Source: Terana coerulea (lineage: Eukaryota; Basidiomycota; Agaricomycetes; Polyporales; Phanerochaetaceae). From it: a stretch of 64,000 nt of DNA. Both the position numbers and the translations under genes were made by a program. The stretch spans positions 248,001 to 312,000 of the forward strand of contig JAKOGH010000216.1 of the NCBI GenBank assembly GCA_024811115.1. The letters are read 5' to 3'. Under the pieces are notes generated by a model. The model had not been told where the DNA came from. It saw only the letters and a program-made list of their open reading frames with translations, and did no database searches. Positions 1 to 11,772 of the stretch are shown in pieces. Numbering within the stretch: position 1 is the first letter of the stretch; every line of letters begins with the position of its first letter.

Positions 1-7
1 TTTAGAC

Positions 8-3000
8 ATGGAGGAGTACTCTGACCGCGAGGAGGGCGGGAGCGGGGGTTATTACGTTGGGCAGCCTTTGCGCAAGTGAGTATTGTGTAATTTTGAGCAC
101 TGCTCAGCTGACCTAGAGTGGAATATTGTACAGAAAGAGGCGAATCATTGAAATATTCTCAAGCGACGAAGATGATTCACGGAATAGTGGTGTCCAGATT
201 AGAACACGCGCGAAATCGCCTCCTCGTAAACGCCTCAATCGGCAAAATGCTGCAACGTCAAGGCGAATCGTCTCCCTTGTTTCCGGTGCGGATGAAGAAC
301 AAGAAGATCCCATCGTACTCAGCTCGGACGAGGAACCCGCCAAACCCGCCGGCCGAAGTCAGCCGCGGCACAGTCCCATTGAGCCAGAAGAGCCCGAAAT
401 ACTGTACGATGAACGCCAAGACAAGAAGGTCGAGACCGCAAATCTCAAGGTTCCTGGGGAAACGACACCGGAAGATACGGAGTCCAACGACGACGAGGAG
501 CCCCAAATACCCATCCGGGTATTGAAGAACTTCTGCATCTACCGGCGACAATCTCACACACTCGTCAAATTTTCGCGCACGCTGGCCGATGATGAGAGCA
601 TTGGAGCGTCTGGCGATGTGGCCGCGCATGTAGAGCCAGACGACGACAGTTCCGACGACGAAGGCCAGGAACAGCCACACCGGATTATAAACCGCGTTCG
701 GCTGTCCGAGATCAGGGAAATCAGTGTACACGCCATCACTGAAGAGGTAACATTGGACCTTGACCCGTGAGTTTATTTCATCTCATTCATTCATCACGCA
801 AACGAGTTATGACAATGTCTCTCTCATAGAAAGGTGTACATTCGGACCGACTACGCTTGGTACATCCTCGAGAATCCTTCAAAACAATACGAAGCCTTCT
901 ATTCGGAGTTCTCGCTGTCGCAGACTATTTTCAACGAACTCATCACAACGGCAGTCTACAATAGGGTTCTTACGCGCACGGACTTTGTGAAGGAGTTAGA
1001 GGAACAAGAGGACCTTGATGTTAACATAGCCTGATGAAGATCTTGAGGATCCTTCTATAGTGAGTTTATACTTTCAAAGTACGTTTAATGTATGTGCGTG
1101 ACAAAACTCGTGGTAGCGAGCGTACATCCTCTCCGCGTTCAATCGACTGCAGCAAGACTGTCAGGACGGCCATCGCCTGATGTGCAAAAAACTCAAAGAA
1201 GTCCCGGCCGTCAAAGAGCTGCTTCAACCGCCGTACAGTCATAGTCCAAGCCCTGAGCTAGAGCCCGCACATCTGCTTAGCCCTTCCCCGACCGACATTT
1301 CCACATCTCGGCGGCGGCGGTGGCGTTCTTCCTCCACCTCCAGCTCCGACGAGCCAAAGCAGAAATCCGTGCAGCCCGAGCCGACAGTCGTTACTCCTAG
1401 AGTCCATGATATCTGTGCAAATCTATATCCTGACAACGAGTTCCTGGTTGTTGGGACAGATGTGCAAGAGAGCATACAGCTTACGCCTGCAGAGAGGAAG
1501 AAGCACCGCGTACACCCGAAAGACCCCTCCAAGATTGAATGGATAGAAGACAGCCGCACGGTACCGCACCACTACAAGTCCGTGCTTGTCGACGGGGTTA
1601 GATATGATATCGGCAACACGATCATGGTCCTCCCCGGAGAAGACGAAAACAAGAAGCGGGCAGAAAAGGAGAAGATTGAAAGTTCCAACCCCCATGCGGC
1701 GACCAGAGTGGTGAGTGCAACTGGTTAGTTGCAAATGACTGCTTCGCTCGAATTGTCCGCTAATACGTGCATTCCAGGTTTGCGAAGATCTGTTACCTGT
1801 ATCATGACCAGGTCACAGAGGACGAGATGATGCACGTTCAATGGTATATACATGGGGCGGCAACCATTCTTCGAGAAGCGGCGCATCCTTACGAACTCTT
1901 CCTTATGGATGAGTGCATGAACCTTAGTCTCAGCTCCATATACCAGCAGTGCAACATACGAGCGCTAGAGCCGACAGAGGAGGAGCCAATCGTGACTCCG
2001 GAGGATAGCATCTATCTAACAAGGCAAGCATATATTACCTCTGCCATTTCCGAAGGACATCTGATGAATGCTCCCGTGTAGGCTATACTACGGGGACACT
2101 GTGTTCTTCCGACGCACGACGGATGAAGAGACCAACGCTCAGAAGGCCTGCAAACGTGGCAAGTCATGCGTGTCTTGTGGCATGGGACATCTGCAGGACG
2201 AGTACGAAGATTGGAAGGTCTTCAAGAAGGGCGACGAACGGTTTCTCCGGCAGCGCGACGTCCGGTACCACATAGGCGACTTTGTGTATATGCGTCCTCA
2301 CAGTACGAAGACGGATGTGTACCGCATCGGACAGATAGTGGCCATACACACGAGTTCGAACGTGAAAACCGAGTACCATAGAGTGGACCTAAGGATTTAC
2401 CAGAGGCATATCTTGACCGTACGGTACGAGAGCAAGACCGAGTTCGGCGAGCGGGAGATGGATGAGGTGAGGAAGTGTCCAGATATGCAATTTCTACCTC
2501 TCATCTGTATTACAGCGGCGTCTTTTCCGCACCGGTGAAGATATAGTGAAAGAGTTCGATGTCCGCGACATCGAGGGTAAAGCTTACGTCGTTCATCCAG
2601 ACACCCTCTCAAAAAGGAGCTGGACGAGTGGTGCTCACACGACGACCACTTCTACGCGGATCTCAAAGCCGAGGCTGCCATGTGGCCAAAGTCTTCCGAC
2701 GAGTTCATGAAGCTTTCCTCGAAGTCCTTCAGGACTTGTACGGAGTGTGTCCAAGCACGCAAGAAGCTGATGCAAGAAGAGCGCAAGCTCATGGAGGGTC
2801 ATGAACCGTGGCAGGGCTTGGAGCTTTTCGCGGGTGCCGGCGGCCTTTCTACCGGCCTCGACCAATCCGGATTCATCAAGACGATGTGGGCTGTGGAACT
2901 CGGCGCGAGTGCCTGCGAAACATATCGGTGAGCATATTAACACAATGAGCTGAAGCTGGCTGACCGAGGTGTAATATCCTAAGGGCAAATCATCCAGACG

Positions 3001-4876
3001 CCCAGGTTTACAATCATTCCGTCAACACCGTGCTTCGACACGCTATCGAGACCTACGAAGGCCAGGAGCCCGATCCATTATATTCGGAATTGGATCAGGA
3101 GCTGCCTGCTCCGCCTCGCCCTGAAGAGGTCGAGGCCCTGTATGGAGGCCCTCCTTGCCAAGGTTTCTCGCGGATGAATCACTGCAAGACTACGGATGAC
3201 TACAGGTAGGTATTCGTTCATCTACGTTGGATGTGACATCGCTTTGACCATCGGCCTAGGAACACGCTTGCTTGCAACATGCTGTCATGGCTCGACTTTC
3301 TGCGACCGAAGGTATTCATGCTCGAGAACGTTGAGGGTATTCTTTATCACCCTTTGGCGGCGTCGCAAAAGCGCCCAGGTGCCAAGATGACCGGTGGTGT
3401 CCGGATGGGCGTCGTAAAGCTCATCTTGCGTGTTCTCATTAGTTTGGGGTGCGAAAGGCAAATCTTACACACGGTAGTCGACTAATGCGATCTTCAAACA
3501 GCTATCAAGCACAGTTCAAGCTCCTCCAAGCCGGGCAGTACGGCGCGCCTCAGAGTCGACTGCGCGTCATCTTCATGGGCGCAAAGCGCGACATGCCAAT
3601 GCCCAAATTCCCGATCCCGACGCACTGCACGCACGACGACGTCTTGCAAGTCAAGCTGGAGACAGGCGACCTCCTGCGGCCGGTCGTCCGCGTTGTACCA
3701 ACGGACGATAAAGAGAAGGAGAAAAAGCAGGCGTGGCTTCAGTTCGCCCCACATCTACGAGTGTCTGTCGAGGATGCCATCGGTGATTTGGTGAGCGCTA
3801 TGTACAGTACTGTCTTCCACGCGAATGTTCATCGTTCTCTGGTAGCCTAAGTTTGACTGGTATGCCTTTATCCACCAGATGCGCCAAGGTCATATTTGCT
3901 GATGCTCGACGCTACAGGATTGATCCATGCAACATCATGGGGGAGCCAGAGAGTATTCAGTCGATCGCTGAACGGGCTGTTCAGGGAATCAGGAGATTCG
4001 ACGCTGTTCACAACAAGGAGGCGGCGCGGCAGGTCGTCGGGTTTATCGAACCAGAGGCATACGCTTCCGAGCCCCTCAGCCAGTATCAGAAGTGGATGCG
4101 CCGGGAGATGGCACCTGGAGAGAAAGTTAGGTATCAGTATACGCAGCGCTACCCTGCAAAAGTTGTCGAGAGGCAAGTGATGCCGCTCGGTTCTACGATT
4201 CCTTTGCTGAGATCTCTCTTTCAGAGTTGTCAACGTACCTATCAAAGAAGGGGCCAACCACACAGGCAAGTTGGACCCTTGATGTTGGCGTGTGTACGCT
4301 AACCTATGAGATATTGCATAGATCTTCCTGTCGAGCTCAGGAACCCTGTCCATTTCGACAATGGCAACATATACGGCAAATCGAAGTCCGCTTACATCTG
4401 TAAGTGTCTGTTATGTCTTTGCGATTGGTTTTATCTGATCAATATACACCTACTAGCTATCTACGCGCGCGCCGATGGCAAGTGGACGTTCCAGACAGCT
4501 CTCACCAGCGCAAACCCTAATGCAAAGGGTGCGAAACTACTACATCCTACGGTATACTTGCCTAGCCTTCTGTCGTGCCATGATGATCTGGCTGAGCGTG
4601 ATTTATTCTAGCAAAAACGAGTGCTGTCTGTCCGAGAGTTTGCCCGTGCTCAGGGCTTCCCCGACCATCAACAGTTCCTCTCACTCGAGGAGAATGCCAT
4701 CTACGATGTAAGTCCTTTGCATTTGACACGCGTGATGACGCTGCTTACTAGTACTGCTACAGCAAATAAAGCAGATTGGGAATGCCGTTCCGGTACCTCT
4801 CGCCCTCGCTCTGGGCAAGTCTGTGGGGGAAGTCGTCAAGGCCCTTTGGGCCGAAGAAGAGGAGAGAGACGAATGA
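8..4876 (+). CDS. DNMT1-type DNA (cytosine-5) methyltransferase with RFD and BAH domains
   Basis: Methylates cytosine in nuclear DNA; a replication-foci domain suggests maintenance methylation. The first exon (8-75) opens at ATG 8, but coding may continue left of the window. An RFD-like domain (IRTDYAWYIL at about 840) is followed by BAH segments (for example HVQWYIHGAATIL at about 1827). Catalytic motifs are all visible: motif I LFAGAGGLSTG (2823), PCQGFSRMN with the catalytic Cys (about 3155), ENVEG (about 3324), QSRLRV (3553), REFARAQGFPD (4633) and GNAVPVPLALALG (4781). Exons include 119-766, 830-about 986, 1117-1710, 1778-2023, 2082-2466, 2516-2927, 2984-3205, 3260-3448, 3502-3790, a 14-nt exon 3846-3859, 3918-4172, 4225-4265, 4322-4399, 4457-4551, 4612-4707 and 4763-4876. 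Introns at 2024, 4173 and 4266 start GC. Frames do not join cleanly near 987-1034 (a 43-nt intron would solve it), at 1700-1777, and in an A5 run at 2611-2615 that needs one more A. Confidence 0.9.
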
Positions 4877-5078
4877 AGTTAGGCCCCGGTAAACGCGATG
4901 TTTCTTGGTTGGTCCCGGATCACGACAATATCACTATTGACTGCCCTGTTGTACTGCTTCTTGGTTGGTCCGACGCTGACTTTTATATACAAGACTGGAT
5001 CTATATGTTGTTGTACATCCTATCTCTGTCATCTAGTAGTAATATCAACATCCCTTGAATGTCATCTGTGGCAAATCG

Positions 5079-5654
5079 TCACGCCTTTGGGTCTTTGCTG
5101 AGAATGTCCGCAACACGCTGGAGTTTGCCTTCATTGCCTGTGCCAGGCGCAATCTCTCTGTCCACGCGAGTGCCAATGCGGATGTCCGTGGCGATACGGG
5201 GAGCACCCTTGGCGTGGACCGCAGCGTGGCAATCGTGTATGGCCTTGGACACCTCAGTCCACGGACCTTCGAGATTGGTGCCATAGCCGCTGCAAGCAGC
5301 TGCGTATGAGAAGCGTTCTCATGCAACGTGTGTGTATACGCACTGCATCTGATCCAGGGCTCAGCAACCGGGTCACTTACGTGCAGATCCTGGGGATCGA
5401 CGAACCTTGTGCTTAAGTCCAGACTTGTCCAGAATCCGGGCGCATTCTGCGATGTATTCGGCGACCTACAAGTGTATGTATGCGTCTATGACTGCGCGGG
5501 AAGCTCGGATAGGCTTTAACACCCACAGAGGGCTCAGCGGTACCCATGGGTATAAGGCAGAAATCTAGGTTATAAAGGTCATTACTGAAGATCTATCCAT
5601 ATGATGTACTATACCTGCTACAGCATACAATTCCGTGCTGCTTGCCGATGCCAT
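5079..5654 (-). CDS. UPF0045 / Ecm15-like (MTH1187 family) small protein
   Basis: Members of this small cytosolic family bind thiamine-like ligands in some structures; the cellular role is unclear. The model has 129 aa in four exons (5654-5615, 5564-5521, 5465-5381, 5299-5079). Family signatures are VADFCLIPMGT near the N-terminus, YIAECARIL, GYGTNLEGPW and IRIGTRVDRE. The start lies just upstream of the conserved first strand, with no better ATG. The third junction is odd. The acceptor that keeps the frame (exon from 5299) inserts about ten residues between LKHK and GYGT compared with what I recall of relatives, whereas the more obvious acceptor at 5289 breaks the frame. The gene is divergent from the EH-domain gene and its 3' end faces the methyltransferase. 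Confidence 0.85.
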
Positions 5655-5821
5655 ATTTCGGAAACAAGGAGAGTGGTGGTGGCGGTGACGGACAATAAGG
5701 GCAACTTGGCGAAGCTCACGCCTAATTAAGTAGACGCCCAAGTTAGCTATTCCGAGTCGTATGCACCGTCAGAGGCTACCTCTCTCCCACCACCATCTCC
5801 CCACATACACTCTCCGCTCAG
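5655..5821. promoter_or_regulatory. Short divergent promoter, UPF0045 / EH-domain gene
   Basis: Only 167 bp separate the two start codons, so both promoters must lie here or overlap the genes. The + strand end is pyrimidine-rich (5790-5820), as is common just upstream of fungal starts. No clear TATA box was found. Confidence 0.5.
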
Positions 5822-7558
5822 ATGCTGTCTGAAGATGTCGAGGAGTTTCCTGTTGATATAAAATCAAGAATTAGTGCATTCGAGTCTTTGGCCTCCTCAA
5901 AACCCCGGAATGCCGCTGCAGCCAAATCCGCCCCGAGCCTGCTCGACACTCCAGTTTCACCCACATCCAAACCATACTTCCCCATCGCTCCTTCTCCGCC
6001 ATATTCATCTTCAAAGTCAATATCGAGGCCGCCCTCTCCATCCGAGCCGACGCTACATCGCAAGACCTCGTTGATTGACGATTGGGTGCTTGAGGATGGG
6101 CCCTTACCGTACGCGCCCCGTCAGAAGAAGCCAACCAACACCAGGCCGCCGGTTAATGGCAGCGGTACAACGAGGCATGTCTCCGATTCTATGGTTTGGC
6201 AGGCATCTGCAAATACGACACCGCTCATACACTTCGAGTCCCCTCCACGCAACCAGAAAACTGCGCCGCCATTACCTCCTCGGAAAGCGTCTTACAGTTC
6301 CCTCAAATCTGTGTCTGTCTCCAACTCTTCAACCTCCTCTTTAGCTCGCAGCCCCACTCTTTCTACTTCTCCTGCACCACCCCTACCTGCACGTAAGAAG
6401 ACGGATTCGCTCACGGTGGATCACACGTATCCGCCCTTGAACAAGCTGGGTATTACCATACCTTCACGGGGTGGTCATGTCCAGGCGTCGTCGATCTCCT
6501 CCTTCCACTCTGTCTCTTTGTCCTCTGATGGCGGAACGGATGTGATGACACCGGAGTCCATCTCGAATTTCGTCGCAACATATCCTATCGACCGCGATTT
6601 CCATGACGCGGAGAATGGGCGCGAGGCGGACAACGCCAGTCACGGCAGTCTTGACGAGTCTTTCGAGAACGTATCCACATTCTCCATCGTTAGCCCCAGT
6701 GCTTCCTCTGTATCAAACGACTGGGCAGAGTTTGTCAAGCGGCCGGTCGAACCGCCCAAGCTCCCTCAACGGCCCACTCCGGGCTCTTCGTCTTCTTCGT
6801 CCACTCCCTCTGTATCTGTCCCATATGCCGTCCGACCGCCATCATCCAAGCCTCCGCCGCCCCCACCTCCTTCCCGTAGTCGCGCTCCCTCGTCCTCAAA
6901 CCGCAGCTCCCTGGCGTCCACCATTGCCTCTGACCGGTCATCCGTCATAAGCCAGGCGACGTCTCGCACTTCTGTCTCCAGCACGCGAGCTTTTCCCAGT
7001 AAACCCGTGCTAGGAACCCCTCCCTCACAACTCTTCCGGCCGGCTCCCATACCCCCCTCTGCACGCCGTCGGTACGAAGCCGTATTTGCGCAGAACGTAT
7101 TTGCTGTACGACGTACCACCCTTGCTGCGCAGGGCAGAGCGCTCTCGCCGCCTATGGGAAGGAAGGCGAGACAAGCGGCGGGATGGAGAGGCCTTTCGGT
7201 GGATCTGGTTACGAACCCACAGGAAAATAGTGGCGCGGTCTCACCAATAGATGAGGATGTTGGGCCGGATGAGAGGCTAGGGGGCAAGGTCGTGGCATCA
7301 GTATGGAATTGCTCGAGGCTTGAGCGGTCAAAACTTCGTGAGATTTGGTACGTGACATCGTGGTGCAGTAATGTCCGGCGGACCAACCATACATCTTGCA
7401 GGAATGAATGTGACTCGGCTGGCTTGGGTAGCGTCGACCGTGACGGATTCATCAAGGGCATGTGGCGTATCGACGAGGAACTGCGTAGAGCCCAGCTCAG
7501 CGCTCGAAGCCCTTCATCCGTGCGCCCGTCAAGGGCACTTGCCACGTTGCTACGATAA
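5822..7558 (+). CDS. EH-domain protein with long Ser/Pro-rich N-terminus (Irs4/Tax4-like)
   Basis: About 560 aa; one intron, 7348-7401, in frame but with clean GTACGT and TTGCAG borders. Residues 1 to about 420 are low-complexity and rich in Ser, Pro and Thr, with polyproline stretches such as KPPPPPPPSRSR that could bind SH3 domains. The C-terminus carries one EH domain: RRYEAVFAQN, then RLERSKLREIWNECD, GLGSVDRDGFIKGMW and IDEEL, the last parts forming the second EF-hand-like loop. EH domains bind NPF motifs in endocytic and phosphoinositide proteins. A single C-terminal EH domain after a disordered region matches fungal Irs4/Tax4-type regulators of PI(4,5)P2 turnover; that specific role is inferred from architecture. 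ATG 5822 follows a CTCAG leader and starts the ORF. Confidence 0.8.
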   Translation: MLSEDVEEFPVDIKSRISAFESLASSKPRNAAAAKSAPSLLDTPVSPTSKPYFPIAPSPPYSSSKSISRPPSPSEPTLHRKTSLIDDWVLEDGPLPYAPRQKKPTNTRPPVNGSGTTRHVSDSMVWQASANTTPLIHFESPPRNQKTAPPLPPRKASYSSLKSVSVSNSSTSSLARSPTLSTSPAPPLPARKKTDSLTVDHTYPPLNKLGITIPSRGGHVQASSISSFHSVSLSSDGGTDVMTPESISNFVATYPIDRDFHDAENGREADNASHGSLDESFENVSTFSIVSPSASSVSNDWAEFVKRPVEPPKLPQRPTPGSSSSSSTPSVSVPYAVRPPSSKPPPPPPPSRSRAPSSSNRSSLASTIASDRSSVISQATSRTSVSSTRAFPSKPVLGTPPSQLFRPAPIPPSARRRYEAVFAQNVFAVRRTTLAAQGRALSPPMGRKARQAAGWRGLSVDLVTNPQENSGAVSPIDEDVGPDERLGGKVVASVWNCSRLERSKLREIWYVTSWCSNVRRTNHTSCRNECDSAGLGSVDRDGFIKGMWRIDEELRRAQLSARSPSSVRPSRALATLLR

Positions 7559-7742
7559 AGTGACGAAGCAACGCAACTTTGGAGTGTACTTGTAAAATGA
7601 ACAGGACCATTGGACCTCTTGGATAGTTGATACCCCACGTTCCTTACGATATATACCCTTAGTTGCTCCAGCATTAAAATCAAACTAATCTACAACATTA
7701 TGCACTAGTCACGTCTAAAAGATCAAGCAAAACTACCAGGAC

Positions 7743-10700
7743 TCATGAAATTAATGAAACGCAACCCAACAAACAACATTTGGGGTCATCGCCCTCTGTC
7801 GCGCCAATGATAAGGTTAAGGAACGGGCTCTCTGGATTTATTCGTCCGTCCTCGCTGTCCTTGACGAGCTCGTGATGACGGTCCACGAGGTCGTCGCCCA
7901 AGAAGGGGCGTAACCGCTCCTTGAAGTGGTCCAATGCCTCGTCATCCTCTCGCATGTCAACAGGTTCTACGTCCTGAAGAAAAGAGGGTACTATCTTTGC
8001 CTGCATGAAGCACATTTAATTCACGACGCACGCCTACGCAAAATTTGCTTACAGTTGTGCTCGCCGCCTGGATCTTCAGCCGGGTCCCTTCCTCGTCTTC
8101 GACCTCGAACCAGAAACGATAGACCGGGCGGGCGTACGTGTCTGACATGTCCGAGTCGCACTTTGTGCAGATCAGGTATTTCGGTGGGATACTTATTGCG
8201 CGCGCATGTGTAAGCCCAGCTTCACGCTTGTGAAATAGCAAGCTTACTCGTCGTGGCAATTTGAACAGCGGAGCATGGTGAAGTCCCTCAAGTCCGGAGG
8301 CCAGTAGTCCACGACTCGGGCGACGACGCGGTACTTCGCGTGCCCGGAGTCCTTGTGAGCGTCGAGCATTTCAGCGACGGTGTACGTCCCGGGCGGCCGG
8401 GATTCCAGCTTCCGCCTCTTCTTGGGAGGCATCGCAGACGCTGCATGCACCTCGGACGTCGCGCGCCGATTCTTCTCCTGCGCTCGCTTGCGCTCCTCCT
8501 CCTTCGCCCGCTGCTCCCCAGGCCTTCTTCCGCCTTGCCCCGAACGTGAGCATCCCCGCAGCGCCCAATAAATAAACGCGACGTACCCGAGCAATGCCAG
8601 GCAGCCCTCGTCGCCCGTGCTCTGGGGATTGAGCTTGAAGATGAGGCGCTCGTCCCCGCCGAGCGTGCCCGCGACGTTCTGCCCGTCCTTGAGCGCCTTG
8701 AGCCGCAGGTTACGCACGGCGACGACGTCGCCCACCTGCAGGTCCGCGGCGATCTCCACTTGGTGGTTGTACAGCCCGATCCGCAGGATGCGCTCCGCGC
8801 CGACGCCGTGCGCCCAGTCGGCCGTCGCGGCGACGGGCACGAGGTCCGTGCGCGACGTGTAGTCGGTGACGAATATGAGTGCCCGGGAGGCGTCTTTGAG
8901 CGAAATGCGCAGAATCTGGCGGCGGTGAGCGCGTGTGTGGAGGGAGGGAAAGATTGCTCACCTCGAACGTCCCGCAGAAGTGGCTGTCGAGCTGCGCTGC
9001 GGAAAGGACTTGGTGCGGAAACTTATGAGCCCCGCCGTTGTCTGTCTGCTCTTCCCACTTCTTCTTGCGCCTGTGTATCGTGTTAGAACGTCTGGTGCAA
9101 TGAGCATGTACAGACGCACTCTAGTAACGCGGCTAGTTCAGGCTCGTCCTCGAGTTCGTCTTCGTCCAGTTTCCTCATCTTATTTGCCTGCACGAACTTG
9201 GCTTCTACGTACCCTCCGGAACTAGTGCGCATCCTGACATTGTTCATCTTGTAGAACTCATGCGGGCGCATCTCCCGTCCTAGTTCGGCGGCGGCATCCC
9301 AAAGCTCTATCTTGAGGACGTACTCCGAGAGTGCAGGCGGACACCACTGGGCCTGGATAGGATGCACGGATGGGTTCTTGGTGTAGTCAGTGACGTACAA
9401 GCTATACGGCCCGGCAGTGTTTTCATGGCTATATAGGACCTGAAGATTTTTGAGAAAACTGTGGCGAGGTAGAGTAGCGATACGCACCTCAACCGTGCAG
9501 TCGAAATACCCATCAGGAGCCACGTCGGGCCCTGCATCCTTGATCAGCCTGTGTACTCTCGCCATGCTCTTTCTCTGGCTTCTCCTCCCCACTCCACCTC
9601 GTCGCCCTCGCCGATCTGGTGTGTAACGACGCCGCTCTCCTTACGCGCGCGCTCACACTCCTTCTGCGTTGCCCGCCACCAGTCGCCCAGCGCAATGCAA
9701 TATTTGAGCTCCTCGGGCCCGAGGTCGCCGCCGCCGGCGCTGACAGTCTTGCCTGTGGACGGTACGAAGACGGACCAGGACCACGTCTTGAAGGAAGCAC
9801 ATACGCCGGTAACGCCGCCGTTATAGATGGTCACCTACAGCTCGAGCAGCTTCCTCAGTGGATAGTGTTGGCAAAACACCCGAAGCGGCTCACTTCCATG
9901 CCTTGTAAGACCAGGATGTCGCCCTGCTTGCAGGCTGGCAAACCGTTCTGCTGTTTCGCGAAGCAGTTCACTGAGAAGCCGCGCTCGAGGTTGTCCTTAT
10001 CGACGTTGGAAGGATCAGCAAGAATAACTTTACGGCTGAATTCTAAGGAGGGTATTGGGAAATGAGTAAACAGATGATTGGTGGGAGCATATGCGCATAT
10101 ATGCGCACTTGCCTCCTGATCTAGTATTGGTGTCTCGCGGTACGCAAGTGAGGACACCGATGATTGATGCGGTTTTGGCGCGGTCGGGCGTGAGACTCTC
10201 AAGTGGTCGGTAGACGATACCCTGTAGGTACAAACACAAACCGTCGTCAATGACTGCCTGCTTTTGGGAGACGCATGAAACTCAGATTGACGCACCATAG
10301 GACCCACGCACCCCGCTTCCAGCTCAAGAGCTGCATCACCCTTGCTGAGTAAGTTACTACCACTTCGTCGCTGAGACGAGGGGTTTGCTTGTGGCTTCGG
10401 TGAGCCGGATGCCAAAGAGTTTTTTTCTGCTTGACTTGCAGGAAGCGACATTGCAGCGGTAACAGACGGCGAACGAGACGAAGGTGTCCGTTTTGCAGGT
10501 GTCGCGACAGACGAAGGGCCTGCAGTTGTCTCGGGTTTTTTCCCGGCAGTCGAAGTTACGGGGCCGTCTCCTGCATGGTTGGCCCGCTCGCTGGCTCCTG
10601 CGCTGTGTCGTCGGCGTTACTGATCTCGTTCATCCGCGTCAACATCGTGTCTTGTCGGGTTTCACCAGCTGCAGCTGCTCTCTTAGCCGTACGAGCAGCC

Positions 10701-11772
10701 TTCTTCTGAGATTTCTTCGAACTGCTGTCCGCGGAGGCACGCGAGGGCCCATCGATCGAAGTTTCTGTTGCCGCGGTGGACCCATTTACAGTGCGATCTG
10801 TGGCGCATACTTGAGCATCATTTTGCGCTTCTGCTCGATCGAATGCGAGCTGCCTGCCCGCGAACTCCCAGGGATTTTGCGGTAGATCTTCTTGAGAGGA
10901 GGAGCGGCGGCGGCGGCGGTTGGTGGTGGCTTCTCCAGCTGCGCAGCAGTGTCTCGAGACGGGCCAGCAATCGGTTCTTTTGAGGGTTTGACAGAGAGAG
11001 CTGTGTGGTGACTTTCGTCCTTGCCAGTGGTCGGGCCAGCAGACTCAGGTTCCTCAACGCGCAAACTTTCGCTTGGTCGTACTTCTTCTTCCGCAACCGT
11101 TTGCGCAGGAGGTTCCGGAGCTGCCTGCGTTGCGGACAGAAGGATTGCAGGTGTGCCGAACCAATCGTCACCGAACGGCGCATCTCCTGTGGATGGCCTG
11201 CTCTTGACGACTTTAGGCTTTGGAGGTTCAAGTTGAGCTTTGTCTGATGATAGATAGTGCAGTTAGTCGTGTTAACTATCCGTAGAGAAGCAATACTTAC
11301 AAGCCCAGTAGTCAACCAGCAAGCCAGTTGCAGGGAGCTTCGGTTTCTCGAAGAATTTGATGATGGCCCCGTCAGGATAGTCTAAATCCATGGGCAGAGT
11401 ATGCCCAGCCCCGACTGCTTTCTTTCGCACTTGAGCGCCTCTGAGGGAAAGAAGGAGTTTATCCTTGATAACAAACGATAGGTCGATTGTCTTGAAGTAC
11501 TGGGGGCAAGGACCCAAGAAGTTAACCAGGAACTTGACTTCATGGCCATTCTCGATAGCACTGGCTTGTATACGGACGCCTGCTGGAGTCGGATTCCACC
11601 TCATTGAAACCCAGATCTGAATGAAGCCCTCGCCGTCCGTTCCGTGCTCGCAAATGTCGATGGCCTTGCGCTGCAATGAGGGACGAAACAAGTCCTCCGG
11701 CTCAGGACTTGTATGTGCGCCGCCCGCGTCCTCGTTGTCGACGGCGGCAGAGCCGCCAATGGGTCTTTCCAT
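7743..11772 (-). CDS. pot1: POT1-like telomere single-strand DNA-binding protein
   Basis: Binds the telomeric 3' overhang in the shelterin-type cap. Eleven exons: 11772-11301, 11243-10296, 10221-10113, 10042-9894, 9834-9488, 9439-9120, 9070-8962, 8915-8587, 8526-8248, 8191-8053 and 8000-7743; about 1153 aa if frames are mended. OB-fold signatures: ASIIGVLTCV and NLERGFSVNCFAK (first OB fold), HRLIKDAG with YFDCTVEVLY, YVTDYTKNPSV and LKIELWDAA (second), and LRIGLYNHQVEIAADL. Cys pairs occur in the C-terminal part (MLRCSNCHDE, ICTKCDSD). The first exon and the charged linker of exon 2 make an N-terminal extension of roughly 480 aa. Three single missing bases are implied: near 10790, in C4 at 10560-10563, and between 9545 and 9590. 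The first two fall in a poorly conserved linker, but restoring exactly two bases there makes the exon phase fit. The intron at 10112-10043 has a GC donor. Confidence 0.88.

Noticed and set aside
8962..9070. Suspected frameshift in a POT1 exon
   Set aside because: A recount of the exon (109 nt) showed it is in frame, reading KKKWEEQTDNGGAHKF and on to HFCGTFE.
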